Shown here: piece by piece, positions 8,420-17,472 of the stretch
Position numbering within the stretch: the first letter of the stretch is position 1
Layout of the letters: each line of letters opens with the position of its first letter
DNA from: DT-111 sp965263225
GTDB lineage: Bacteria > Bacteroidota > Bacteroidia > Chitinophagales > Saprospiraceae
Reading direction: 5' to 3'
Length of the DNA: 64,000 bases
Assembly (NCBI GenBank): GCA_965263225.1
Contig: CBDHHG010000017.1
Coordinates: 87,668-151,667, forward strand
The notes under the pieces: generated by a model
Told to the model about the DNA's origin: nothing
What the model saw: only the letters and a program-made list of their open reading frames with translations
Databases searched by the model: none
Program-made: the position numbers and the translations under genes

Positions 8420-8806
8420 TTATTTTGCCTTCGAATGTCTCTTGGCCCATTTTTTTAAGGCCTTAGTCTCTTTTTCGGTCAACTTTAGTTCAGGTTTCCT
8501 TTCGACCATCCTTTTGGGAGGCATGGCTCCTTTCTCTACGACCGCTTGGATCAGCTCCATCTTTTTTACGCGATCTTCTACAGACATACCGGCCAGATCA
8601 TCCCACATCAACTTGTCTTTGGCTTTTTGTCCACGACCTTTCTCACTATGGCAGCCATAGCATTTGCTCTGTACAATGGTATCAACTTTTTTTGTGAATT
8701 TGAATTTTCGTGCGGGGGCTTCTGAAGTACTACTGAGTAGCAGGACGGCAAACAATAAGAGGAAGGCACCCAGAAATGGGCTAAAAGTGTATGTTTTTCG
8801 CATCAT
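8420..8806 (-). CDS. Exported c-type heme-binding domain protein
   Basis: A 128-residue protein with an N-terminal hydrophobic export or anchor segment (about residues 9-27) and a single heme attachment motif CYGCH at 49-53. The following GRGQKAKDKLMWDDLAGM and the later GAMPPKRM segment are typical of the small haem-binding domain family of Bacteroidota, in which a downstream Met can serve as axial ligand. It is likely a periplasmic electron carrier or heme sensor. It is a single gene; neither neighbour is clearly linked to respiration. Confidence 0.85.
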   Translation of the reverse strand: MMRKTYTFSPFLGAFLLLFAVLLLSSTSEAPARKFKFTKKVDTIVQSKCYGCHSEKGRGQKAKDKLMWDDLAGMSVEDRVKKMELIQAVVEKGAMPPKRMVERKPELKLTEKETKALKKWAKRHSKAK

Positions 8807-8925
8807 TTTGATGGTTTTACCCTCTATATGAGGAATAGGTGGTTAATTTCCTACCTAATATAACACTTCTGCTGCCTTTCTCCTACCGTTCCAGTAAAAT
8901 TACTTTTGTGTGAATTAGCTTGTCT

Positions 8926-9681
8926 TTAGAAGCTATCGATAATCGCCAGAAAGTCATTGGGCTTCAGAGAAGCACCACCTACCAGGCCTCCATCTACATC
9001 TGGCTGTGAAAAAAGTTCTTTAGCATTGGCTGGTTTTACGCTACCGCCATATAAGATTGTGGTACCTTCGGCAATGTCCGCGCCGTATTGATCAGCAATC
9101 AATTTTCTAATTACAGCGTGCATTTCCTGAGCCTGTTCTGGTGAGGCAGTAACCCCTGTTCCAATGGCCCAGACCGGTTCGTAGGCAATGACTACTTCCG
9201 CAAAAGCATCTGGGGATAAATGAAATAGCGCCCCTTTGATCTGATTCGCGACCAATTCCGTATGTGTACCAGCCTCCCGAATGGGCAACTTTTCTCCACA
9301 ACAGAAGATGGGTTTTAAATCTGCCTCCAGCACTGCGTCTACTTTTTTGGCGAGCAAACCAGCTTCCTCTCCAAAGTATTCTCGTCGCTCACTGTGCCCT
9401 AGAATGACATATTCCACTCCTACAGATTTCAGCATGTCTATCGAGATCTCGCCAGTGTAGGCTCCGCTTTTTTCATGATGACAGTTTTGAGCAGCTAGTT
9501 TTAAGTTTAGCTTCTGCTGTACAGTCATGCTAATAGCAGACAAGTGGATGAAAGGAGGAGCTAGAATAGCGAGGGTGTCAGATTCATTTAGTCCTGCTGC
9601 TACCGCTTCCGCTAATTCTTTACCGTCTTCAAAGGACTTATTCATTTTCCAGTTGCCAGCTACAATGTGCTGTCTTTTCAT
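8926..9681 (-). CDS. tpiA: Triosephosphate isomerase
   Basis: Triosephosphate isomerase interconverts dihydroxyacetone phosphate and glyceraldehyde 3-phosphate in glycolysis. The ATG at 9681 gives 251 residues starting MKRQHIVAGNWKMN, the normal TIM N-terminus; an open frame continues upstream to 9747, but those 22 extra residues are not family-like. Catalytic residues are all present: Asn10 and Lys12 in GNWKMN, His96 in LGHSERR and Glu168 in AYEPVWAIGTG. The phosphate-binding GGSV and GGASL motifs are also present. It appears to be monocistronic. Confidence 0.97.
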   Translation of the reverse strand: MKRQHIVAGNWKMNKSFEDGKELAEAVAAGLNESDTLAILAPPFIHLSAISMTVQQKLNLKLAAQNCHHEKSGAYTGEISIDMLKSVGVEYVILGHSERREYFGEEAGLLAKKVDAVLEADLKPIFCCGEKLPIREAGTHTELVANQIKGALFHLSPDAFAEVVIAYEPVWAIGTGVTASPEQAQEMHAVIRKLIADQYGADIAEGTTILYGGSVKPANAKELFSQPDVDGGLVGGASLKPNDFLAIIDSF

Positions 9682-9913
9682 TTTATGTGCTTTTGTGTGA
9701 TGATGAAGAAAAGTACTTTTCAACGAGATCTGAAAATGGATCAGCATCTCAAAAGGTGGTGGAAATACAGGGCTTCTTTCTGTAGCCTATAGGTGAATGT
9801 ACTTTCCTTCACCCAATAATGGGCCACAAGGGCAGCAAGCACAGCAAATAGAATGGCTATACTGCCTCAGATCATACCTTTTCGGACGATGGATAGCAAG
9901 GATAACTTCATCC

Positions 9914-11011
9914 TTATTTTTCTTCTACTTGTTCTTGACGACGTAGCTCGTGGCCTTTCTTCGTATAAGCAACATTGGCTTCGATCTTATGGCCTGGACG
10001 ACTCCATTTTTCTACCTCTCCAGCAGGGGTTCTTGCGTCTTCTTTAATGCTTGGCTGCTCGTGCTTAGCGAAAGGCTCCGTGGGTGTCAATCCCAGCAGA
10101 TTAAACATCTCAAGGTCTTGGAACACATCTGGGTTCGGCGTGGTTAGTAACTTGTCTCCAGCGAAGATAGAGCCAGCACCGGCCATGAAACATAAAGCTT
10201 GTCCCTCGATGGACATACTCGTTCTACCAGCCGATAGACGGACTACCGAAGTAGGCATTGCAATTCGAGTCACTGCCACCATTCTGATCATTTCCCAGAT
10301 GGAAACCGGCTCTTGGTCTTCCAGTGGCGTGCCGTCCACGGCAACTAAGGCATTGATGGGCACTGATTCTGGTTGAGGATCGAGCTTGGATAAGGTCAAC
10401 AACATTTTTAGCCTATCGTCAACATTCTCCCCCATGCCAATGATACCGCCAGAACAAACCGTTAGATCGGCTTTGCGAACATTATCAAGGGTCTTGAGGC
10501 GATCTTCGTAGCCGCGAGTAGAAATGATTTCCTTATAGTATTCTTCCGAGGTATCGAGATTGTGGTTGTACGCATACAAACCAGCATCTGCTAGGCGCTG
10601 TGCCTGATGTTCACTAAGCATACCTAGGGTGGCACAAACCTCCATATCCAGCTTGTTCACGGTTTTGACCAGGTCAATAACATGATCAAATTCTTCATTG
10701 TCCTTCACGTTTCGCCAAGCTGCTCCCATGCAAAGGCGTGAGGAACCCAACGCTTTCGCTCTCTTGGCTGCGGTTTCCACCTGCTCTACCGTCATCAAAT
10801 CATTCTTTTCAACGCCGGTGTGATAGCGAGCTGCCTGAGGGCAGTAGGCACAATCTTCGGGGCATCCCCCAGTCTTTATGGATAAAAGGGTGCTAATCTG
10901 TACTTCTCTTGGGTTATGGTGTTCTCTATGGACAGAGGCGGCTTTGTAAACCAACTCTAGGAGTGGGCTGTGGTATAGCTCTTGTAACTCTGCTAATGTC
11001 CAATTCTTCAT
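9914..11011 (-). CDS. bioB: Biotin synthase
   Basis: A radical SAM enzyme that inserts sulfur into dethiobiotin, the last step of biotin synthesis. Counting from the ATG at 11011 (365 residues), the cluster motif GGCPEDCAYCPQA gives Cys50, Cys54 and Cys57. Ligands of the second [2Fe-2S] cluster are seen in VCATLG and in TVCSGGIIGMGE, and the Arg in VRLSAGR. A longer frame to a TTG at 11032 is open but less likely. It is the last gene of the bioF-bioD-ketosynthase-bioB run, 77 nt after the ketosynthase stop. Confidence 0.96.
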   Translation of the reverse strand: MKNWTLAELQELYHSPLLELVYKAASVHREHHNPREVQISTLLSIKTGGCPEDCAYCPQAARYHTGVEKNDLMTVEQVETAAKRAKALGSSRLCMGAAWRNVKDNEEFDHVIDLVKTVNKLDMEVCATLGMLSEHQAQRLADAGLYAYNHNLDTSEEYYKEIISTRGYEDRLKTLDNVRKADLTVCSGGIIGMGENVDDRLKMLLTLSKLDPQPESVPINALVAVDGTPLEDQEPVSIWEMIRMVAVTRIAMPTSVVRLSAGRTSMSIEGQALCFMAGAGSIFAGDKLLTTPNPDVFQDLEMFNLLGLTPTEPFAKHEQPSIKEDARTPAGEVEKWSRPGHKIEANVAYTKKGHELRRQEQVEEK

Positions 11012-11088
11012 ATCTCTACGATTTTGGTGCAAATGTAAGGTTTAGTCACTTAGATTGGAAAATGGGGCAAACAAAATATAAGTTAAGG

Positions 11089-12243
11089 TCATTTAGGCAG
11101 ACTAATAATCAAGCTAATGGCATTGCCACCAAATCCCGTGGCATTGACCATAACAGTCGCTAAACGCTGTGGCTCAGATTGTCCTAGAAATGGCAAGGGT
11201 ATGAACGCCTGCTTTTGTAGCATTAGAATCGCCATTTCCAGGCTCAAGGCGCCGGAAGCGCCCAAGCTATGACCAAGTTTCCACTTGTTGTTGGTAATCG
11301 CTGGGAGCGGAGTAGGAAACACTTGTTGGATGGCGTGGTATTCGGCTTGATCCCCTCGAATAGTGCCCGGTGTATGACTAACAATGACATCTACCTGATC
11401 TAAACAGGCATCTTGTAAGGCCATCCGCATCGCTTTTTGCAAGGCCAATCCATCAGCTGAAATACTAGTAGGAGAGGAGAGCGGCTCCATTCCATAGCCT
11501 AAACCGATAACCCAGGCCAATGGAAGGTCATTGGGCGCTTTGGATAAGATAAAGCTTGCGGCAGCTTCTCCTAGTACCATGCTATTTTTTTCTTTTTTCA
11601 AGTCTAATGCTCTACAAGGAAATGAACTTTCCGCTGGAGTAGCATAGATTCTCAGCGCCTCCATTTGCGCTACAGTGAAGGGCGTTAGCGGGGCTTCCGC
11701 GCCGCCCGCCAAAAAATGATCACATCTTCCGGATTCTAACCAGCTAATACCATTGGCGATAGCTTGCAAGGCACTACCACAGGTCACAGAGTGGCTAATG
11801 CTGAGTGCCTCTATCCCCAACTGTTGGGCCACCCAACTAGAGACATTACCTAAAGTAGTCAGCGGAGAAGTATTCGGGCTCAGCTCGACTCCCTGAATAT
11901 GCTGGAGATGAGCGTTTTCCAGAATCTCGGTGGCGCCCCGGGATGAGCCCACGTTCACCCCCCAACGTTCTTTTGAATCAACTTCTAAATCTGTTGTGGC
12001 CTGAAAAGCAGTCTCTATAGCAAGGAGGGTAGACCGATCAAGCCGATTATAGGGCTTGCCGGCAGCTTGTAGGGCGAGTAGTTTCTCTGAAGCGCTAAAG
12101 GCCAGACGTCCAAGCCATTTTTTCTCGCTATTCTGAGTCAGGAAAGATTCTGGCTGCGTATAATTTTGCCAGATTTCTTCCGAACTACTACCCAATGCCG
12201 AAAGACTTCCCATCTGCATGATACCAATTCCATGCTTCATCAT
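11089..12243 (-). CDS. Beta-ketoacyl-ACP synthase embedded in the biotin operon
   Basis: A 384-residue thiolase-fold condensing enzyme of the KAS I/II (FabB/FabF) type. The catalytic triad is intact: Cys155 in SVTCGSALQ, His290 in VSHTPGTIRGDQ and His325 in KLGHSLGASGA. The C-terminal GFGGNA loop is present. It is shorter than typical FabF (about 410) and diverged. It lies between bioD (25 nt gap) and bioB in the same orientation, so a dedicated role in making the pimeloyl-ACP precursor is likely; ordinary fatty-acid elongation is the alternative. No bioC, bioH or bioA is present in the window. Confidence 0.88.
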   Translation of the reverse strand: MMKHGIGIMQMGSLSALGSSSEEIWQNYTQPESFLTQNSEKKWLGRLAFSASEKLLALQAAGKPYNRLDRSTLLAIETAFQATTDLEVDSKERWGVNVGSSRGATEILENAHLQHIQGVELSPNTSPLTTLGNVSSWVAQQLGIEALSISHSVTCGSALQAIANGISWLESGRCDHFLAGGAEAPLTPFTVAQMEALRIYATPAESSFPCRALDLKKEKNSMVLGEAAASFILSKAPNDLPLAWVIGLGYGMEPLSSPTSISADGLALQKAMRMALQDACLDQVDVIVSHTPGTIRGDQAEYHAIQQVFPTPLPAITNNKWKLGHSLGASGALSLEMAILMLQKQAFIPLPFLGQSEPQRLATVMVNATGFGGNAISLIISLPK

Positions 12244-12268
12244 TATTTCCTTCTTTTCTTGGATTGCG

Positions 12269-12910
12269 TTAGGGCTGGGATAACCATCGTTTTTTTAGCA
12301 GCGGTGCAATTTGCGCAGCCCAATATTGCACTTGCCCGGGAGTAATCTCATCAAGCTGGGGCAAATGAAAAATTGCTTCTTGCCCACTCATCTGTTCGAT
12401 GATGGAGGCCGATGAAGGTGTATTTGGACCATTGAAGATTAGGCCGGCCAAAGGTATGCCTCTTGCTTTTAAGCAATTGAGACTTAGTAGTGTATGGTTG
12501 ATGCTTCCCAAGTAATGCTGAGAAACCAAAACAACTGGCAATTCCAGATATTGAATTAAATCTAAGATCGTATGTTCATCGTTTAATGGAACCAAAAGAC
12601 CGCCGGCTCCCTCTACAATCAAGAAGTTATTAGTTTCCGGTAAGGCGAAAGCATCTAGGCTGATGTTGATTTGGTCTATGGCAGCGGAGTAGTGGGGAGA
12701 GGCTGGGGTTTGTAAGCGAAATGCTTCGGAGTGAAAACGTTCTTTCGGACTTTGACTTAAATACTGGACTTTCATACTGTCGGTATGATCTAGATCGCCA
12801 GACTGGACCGGCTTCCAGTAATCAGCCTCCAGGGCTTTTGTCAGTATAGCAGATACGAGTGTTTTTCCTATTTCAGTACCGATACCACTAACAAATACTC
12901 CTTTCTTCAT
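12269..12910 (-). CDS. bioD: Dethiobiotin synthetase
   Basis: An ATP-dependent carboxylase that closes the ureido ring of dethiobiotin from 7,8-diaminopelargonic acid. It has 213 residues. The P-loop is GIGTEIGKT at residues 9-17, a variant of the usual GTDTGVGKT; the catalytic Lys and the KPVQSG segment follow at about 37-42, and VEGAGGLLVPL is near 98-108. The start at 12910 lies 23 nt inside the end of bioF, which supports translational coupling within the biotin operon. Confidence 0.95.
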   Translation of the reverse strand: MKKGVFVSGIGTEIGKTLVSAILTKALEADYWKPVQSGDLDHTDSMKVQYLSQSPKERFHSEAFRLQTPASPHYSAAIDQINISLDAFALPETNNFLIVEGAGGLLVPLNDEHTILDLIQYLELPVVLVSQHYLGSINHTLLSLNCLKARGIPLAGLIFNGPNTPSSASIIEQMSGQEAIFHLPQLDEITPGQVQYWAAQIAPLLKKRWLSQP

Positions 12911-14027
12911 ATATAGGAATAATTTGATTTATTAATTCAGCTAGTTCTTGTATTTGGTTGTCTGTATTGAAGCTATGGAGGCATATCCGGAGCCGCTCTT
13001 GACCTTTAGGCACCGTCGGAGAAAGAATGGCTCTAATATCGAAACCCGCAGCCTGTAACTGCTGGGCCAACTTCTTGGCTGCCGCGTTGCCAGGAACCAA
13101 AACACATTGTATAGGACTGTCACTCGGGATAAAATGTTTTGAGATATCAGGATGCAAGGCATTCTTGAATTGAGCTATTTTTTGTCGAAGAAGCTGGCAA
13201 AGTTCCCCTTGGGCTATTACCGAATAAGCCCACCTAATACGTGACAATAAAGGATCAGGCAAAGCGGTGGTGTAAATAAAGGATCTAGAGAAATTGATGA
13301 GATATTCTCGAAGTACTTTTGAGCCAACCACCACTGCACCATGCGCTCCGACAGCCTTGCCAAACGTATGAACCCTAGCCCAGACCTCATCTTGCAAACC
13401 CAATGCTTGTACTAATCCTTGACCAGTATTACCGAAAACACCCGTCGCATGTGCCTCATCGACCAATAATTCTGCACCCGCCCTTTGGCAAAGGCCAGCC
13501 ATATCCGCCAAAGGAGCGGCATCACCATCCATGGAGTAGATACTCTCTGCAACAACTAATTTTCGACCTTTTGCCCGCCGGAGTTTTTCTTGAAGATCAT
13601 TGAGGTCATTGTGCCGAAAATTAAATGACTTGGCTGGAGCTAGCTGAATGCCTTCTCGGAGAGAGGCATGAATCAATTGATCATACAGAACAGTGTCATG
13701 ACGCGTAGTCAGGCAGGATAATAAACCAATATTGGCTTGATAACCAGAGGTATAAGTTAGTGTGGCTTCCGTTTCGTGGAAGTCGGCTAAGAAACCTTCC
13801 AAGGCGGCTACCATCGTACTTTGGCCGGAGATAAGTCGAGAGCCCGTAGCTCCCCAAGCCTCGGATCTCGGCCAGGAAGGTAGCTCCCCCGTCGGGCGCT
13901 TAGCTAGCCCTAAGTAATCATTCGAACAAAAGTCGATCAGGTCATGATTGACCTGCAAGCTTCGAAATGCGTTTTCTTGTTTTCGAGCCGCTAATCTATG
14001 TCTCAAATATTCCTCAAATGGCTCCAT
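12888..14027 (-). CDS. bioF: 8-amino-7-oxononanoate synthase
   Basis: A PLP enzyme of the alpha-oxoamine synthase family that condenses pimeloyl thioester with L-alanine to make 8-amino-7-oxononanoate. It has 379 residues of normal length. Motifs seen: FCSNDYLGLA near 33-42, GATGSRLISG, the DEAHATGVFG segment and the PLP-lysine in HTFGKAVGAHG. It is the first gene of the biotin run and is divergent from the DUF72 gene, with a 112-nt shared upstream region. AONS is distinguished from the related KBL by its operon position; the sequence alone is compatible with both. Confidence 0.94.
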   Translation of the reverse strand: MEPFEEYLRHRLAARKQENAFRSLQVNHDLIDFCSNDYLGLAKRPTGELPSWPRSEAWGATGSRLISGQSTMVAALEGFLADFHETEATLTYTSGYQANIGLLSCLTTRHDTVLYDQLIHASLREGIQLAPAKSFNFRHNDLNDLQEKLRRAKGRKLVVAESIYSMDGDAAPLADMAGLCQRAGAELLVDEAHATGVFGNTGQGLVQALGLQDEVWARVHTFGKAVGAHGAVVVGSKVLREYLINFSRSFIYTTALPDPLLSRIRWAYSVIAQGELCQLLRQKIAQFKNALHPDISKHFIPSDSPIQCVLVPGNAAAKKLAQQLQAAGFDIRAILSPTVPKGQERLRICLHSFNTDNQIQELAELINQIIPIYEERSIC

Positions 14028-14139
14028 GTCGCAAAGGTAGATATTTTTATTTCAAGACCAATTCTAACCAAGCTCCCTTCTGATTTGTTCATTTTTAGAA
14101 CTTGCTTCTCTATTTTAGCCATAACATTTACTTTGGTTT

Positions 14140-15057
14140 ATGAAGTTTGGAAAATTACCTGATATATCTGCCGTAGATTTTTCTCTACCCCATGATCCCG
14201 TGGAAAACGCTACCATCCTCGCTAAGGGAAAGGAATTTGATCAGCCTCTATCCGTCTATATTGGTTGCACTGGATGGAGCATGCCAGAATGGGTCGGTAA
14301 GGTGTATCCAACAGGAACACGTTCAAAGGATTTTTTGGAAGCTTACGGAAAACAATTTAATACCATAGAATTAAACACGACCCACTACCGCATTCCTACT
14401 TTGGAACTGATTCAACGTTGGAATACATCTACTCCGGCCGATTTCAGATTTTGCCCTAAAATACCGCAGACGATCAGCCATAGCCGTAACCTGGGCCTGG
14501 GTGGGGAGCAGATTCCGATGTTTTGTGAGGCGGTACAGGCTCTGGAGGAAAAATTGGGTTGTTGCTTTATGCAACTGCCACCCTATTTTGGTAAGGATCG
14601 CATAGGAAAATTAGAGACTTTTCTCAATGCTTTCCCATCGCATATTCCGCTAGCTATTGAGCTTCGCCACGAATCTTGGTTTAAAGAATTGGATAGTAGT
14701 CGAGCACTTTTTGAATTGCTGGAGAAAACGAACACAGCCACCGTACTAACAGATGTAGCAGGTCGCCGAGATGTCTTACATATGCGCTTGACTAATGGAA
14801 TTGGGATGACTCGTTTCGTCGGGAATGATCTACATCCAACAGATTATGAACGGATAGATGAATGGGCAAGTCGCTTACAAATTTGGCGAGATCAAGGCTT
14901 AAAGGAAATGTACTTTTTTACCCATGAGCCTGATAATTTGAAGGCACCAGAATTAGCTGATTATTTGGTCCGTTTGTTGAAAAAAGATTCGGGAATACGG
15001 ACCAGAGGACCAGAATTTTATGCTTCTGACCAAGGTGAGCAAATGAGCCTTTTTTGA
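14140..15057 (+). CDS. DUF72 domain protein (YecE family)
   Basis: A 305-residue TIM-barrel-like protein of the DUF72 family. Characteristic segments are YIGCTGWSMPEWVGKVYP (about residues 40-57), FNTIELNTTHYRIP, DFRFCPKIPQTISHSR, FMQLPPYFG and LAIELRHESWF. The function of the family is not established. It is transcribed divergently from bioF and lies 82 nt before ppk1 on the same strand, so co-transcription with ppk1 is possible. Confidence 0.93.
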   Translation: MKFGKLPDISAVDFSLPHDPVENATILAKGKEFDQPLSVYIGCTGWSMPEWVGKVYPTGTRSKDFLEAYGKQFNTIELNTTHYRIPTLELIQRWNTSTPADFRFCPKIPQTISHSRNLGLGGEQIPMFCEAVQALEEKLGCCFMQLPPYFGKDRIGKLETFLNAFPSHIPLAIELRHESWFKELDSSRALFELLEKTNTATVLTDVAGRRDVLHMRLTNGIGMTRFVGNDLHPTDYERIDEWASRLQIWRDQGLKEMYFFTHEPDNLKAPELADYLVRLLKKDSGIRTRGPEFYASDQGEQMSLF

Positions 15058-15139
15058 ATGCCCTAATTTTTTGCTACATTTGACGCACCGCGTATATTTA
15101 TCCCATCTTCTTAGGAAGTAGTTTACAAACTCGCTCAAT

Positions 15140-17230
15140 ATGGCAGAGAATTCTTTCCCTCTAATTACAAGAGATCTTAGCTGGCTGTCCTTTAACTATA
15201 GAGTCCTGCAAGAAGCAAAAGATCCTACTGTGCCCTTATTTGAGCGTATCAAGTTTTTGGCAATTTACTCCTCTAACTTAGATGAGTTTTTTCGAGTGAG
15301 AATGGCTAACCATCGCAATCTGTTGCGGGTTGGGAAGAAGACGAAAAAAGAATTGGAGTTCTCCCCTAAGCAGATTGTGAGAAATATTCAGGATGAAGTA
15401 ACCAAACAGCAGGAAGAGGTTAGTTCAATTTTTGAAAAAGAAATCATTCCGGAGCTAAAAAAGCACAATATCTTTCTCAAGCGCCGCCTAGATCTCAATG
15501 AAGAACAACGCGAATTTGTCGAAGATTACTTCAAAGATCACATGTTACCTTTTGTGCAACCCGTGCTGCTGGTGAAAGACAAAATCAGGCCTTTCTTGAA
15601 TAATGCGGCCTTGTATTTGACGGTCCTGCTACAAGCCAAGGACAACCCAGAGGCTTCGCACGAATATGCTATCGTCAAGATTCCTTCTGATCACTTACCT
15701 CGATTCATACAATTACCCTCCCCTGAGAATCGACACGACCTGATTATTCTGGATGACATCGTTCGACATAGTGTATCTTGGATGTTTCCAGGTTATGATA
15801 TAGTGGACACTTTCTCCATTAAGTTAACGCGTGATGCTGAACTTTATATTGATGATGAATTTGCTGGTGATTTAATACAAAAGATCAAGGATAGTTTAGC
15901 AAAGCGCCATGTTGGGCCAGCTTCTCGCTTCGTCTACGATCGGGAGATGCCAGAGGAACTCCTGGAGTCTTTAAAGGATGTATTTGATCTGGAGAAATAT
16001 GATACGCTGGAGGAAGGGCGTTATCACAATAATTTTGACTTCTTTAAATTTCCCGACTTTGGTCTTACTCAACTTAAAGATCCTCCAATGCTCCCCTTGC
16101 CCTATCGGGATCTAGAAGAGGCCAAGGATTATTACAAGGCTATCAAGGAACGCGACCACCTGCTACATTACCCTTATCATGCCTATCAATCAGTAGTTCG
16201 TTTTTTTGAGCAAGCGGCAATCGATCCTAATGTGACGCATATTAAAATCATTCAATACCGAGTGGCTAAGCGGTCGAGGATTATGCAGGCGCTGATGAAT
16301 GCCGTACGATCAGGTAAACAGGTGTCCGTATTTATTGAGGTGAAGGCGAGATTCGATGAAGAGGCAAACTTGGTTTGGGGAGAGCGATTGGAGAAGGCTG
16401 GAGTCAAGGTGCATTATAGCTTCCCCGGCGTTAAGGTGCATTCCAAATTAGCTTTGGTGCGGCGATTAGAATCGAATCATGAGCGGATGTATGCCTATTT
16501 GTCTACTGGGAATTTCCACGAAGATACAGCTAAGCTATATACTGATATGGGCTTGTTTACAGCGGATAAGCGCATTGTGAGCGAAGTGGCCCGGGTATTT
16601 TCCTATCTGGAAACGGTCAAACAGCCGCCTCAACCCTTTAAGCATTTACTAGTGGGGCAATTCAATCTACGGCCAGGTTTGGAAGCTTTGATCGACTTTG
16701 AAATCCGTAAAGCAAAAGCAGGAAAAACGGCTAAGATTATCCTGAAGATGAATAGCTTGCAGGACCCAACCATGATCCAAAAGCTATACGAAGCAAGTCA
16801 GGCCGGTGTGAATATCAAATTAATCGTTCGCGGGATTTGTTGTTTGGTTCCTGGTGTGAAAGGGCTAAGTGAAAAGATTCAAGCCATTAGTATTGTAGAC
16901 CGATTTTTGGAGCATAGTAGGATTTTTATTTTCTATCATGGTGGACGAGAAAAGATCTATTTGTCCTCTGCCGATTGGATGGTCCGAAATCTTTCCTATC
17001 GGATCGAAACGTGCTTCCCGATCCTTGATGCCAAGTTACGGCGGGAGATTAAAGACTATATTAATATCCAACTTCGGGACAATGTAAAGTCACGATTACT
17101 GGATGAGCATTCCACCAATGACTATTACAAAAATGGTAGTGATATGGCCATCCGATCCCAAGTAGAGACCTACTACTATGTAAAACGGAAACTGGATAAT
17201 CTGTCAAAACAGCGGGAAAATTCGAATTGA
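15140..17230 (+). CDS. ppk1: Polyphosphate kinase 1
   Basis: A 696-residue PPK1 that reversibly transfers the gamma-phosphate of ATP to inorganic polyphosphate. The N-terminal DLSWLSFNYRVLQEA segment, the head-domain FFRVRMAN, and the catalytic core with YHAYQSVVRFFEQAA and KARFDEEANL are all present. The autophosphorylated histidine is His434 in VKVHSKLALV, and the second conserved His is in LEHSRIFIFYH. The length is normal. No exopolyphosphatase gene is adjacent. Confidence 0.97.
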   Translation: MAENSFPLITRDLSWLSFNYRVLQEAKDPTVPLFERIKFLAIYSSNLDEFFRVRMANHRNLLRVGKKTKKELEFSPKQIVRNIQDEVTKQQEEVSSIFEKEIIPELKKHNIFLKRRLDLNEEQREFVEDYFKDHMLPFVQPVLLVKDKIRPFLNNAALYLTVLLQAKDNPEASHEYAIVKIPSDHLPRFIQLPSPENRHDLIILDDIVRHSVSWMFPGYDIVDTFSIKLTRDAELYIDDEFAGDLIQKIKDSLAKRHVGPASRFVYDREMPEELLESLKDVFDLEKYDTLEEGRYHNNFDFFKFPDFGLTQLKDPPMLPLPYRDLEEAKDYYKAIKERDHLLHYPYHAYQSVVRFFEQAAIDPNVTHIKIIQYRVAKRSRIMQALMNAVRSGKQVSVFIEVKARFDEEANLVWGERLEKAGVKVHYSFPGVKVHSKLALVRRLESNHERMYAYLSTGNFHEDTAKLYTDMGLFTADKRIVSEVARVFSYLETVKQPPQPFKHLLVGQFNLRPGLEALIDFEIRKAKAGKTAKIILKMNSLQDPTMIQKLYEASQAGVNIKLIVRGICCLVPGVKGLSEKIQAISIVDRFLEHSRIFIFYHGGREKIYLSSADWMVRNLSYRIETCFPILDAKLRREIKDYINIQLRDNVKSRLLDEHSTNDYYKNGSDMAIRSQVETYYYVKRKLDNLSKQRENSN

Positions 17231-17472
17231 CACCTTGAATCCTAGCTGATCAAATCCATCATTCTTTGTTTTACTATACTTCAGGTACTTAAATTCGAAT
17301 TCCGTCGATATTTGCCTTTCCTTTATCCAAGAAGATGCGTCGCTCTTTTCCAATTACAGTACTTTTATAGCCAGTAATTTCAATTTAGCTAAGTCGGGAT
17401 CATGGGAGTGGAAGGTGCTGTTGTTGGCATCTTGTAGAGACTCGGCTTTGTCCAAATCCAAAAATTATCAAT

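Noticed and set aside
9700..9870. Minus-strand open stretch between bioB and tpiA with a membrane-helix-like translation
   Set aside because: It follows an in-frame stop directly and contains no ATG, GTG or TTG start before the hydrophobic part, so it cannot be supported as a gene.
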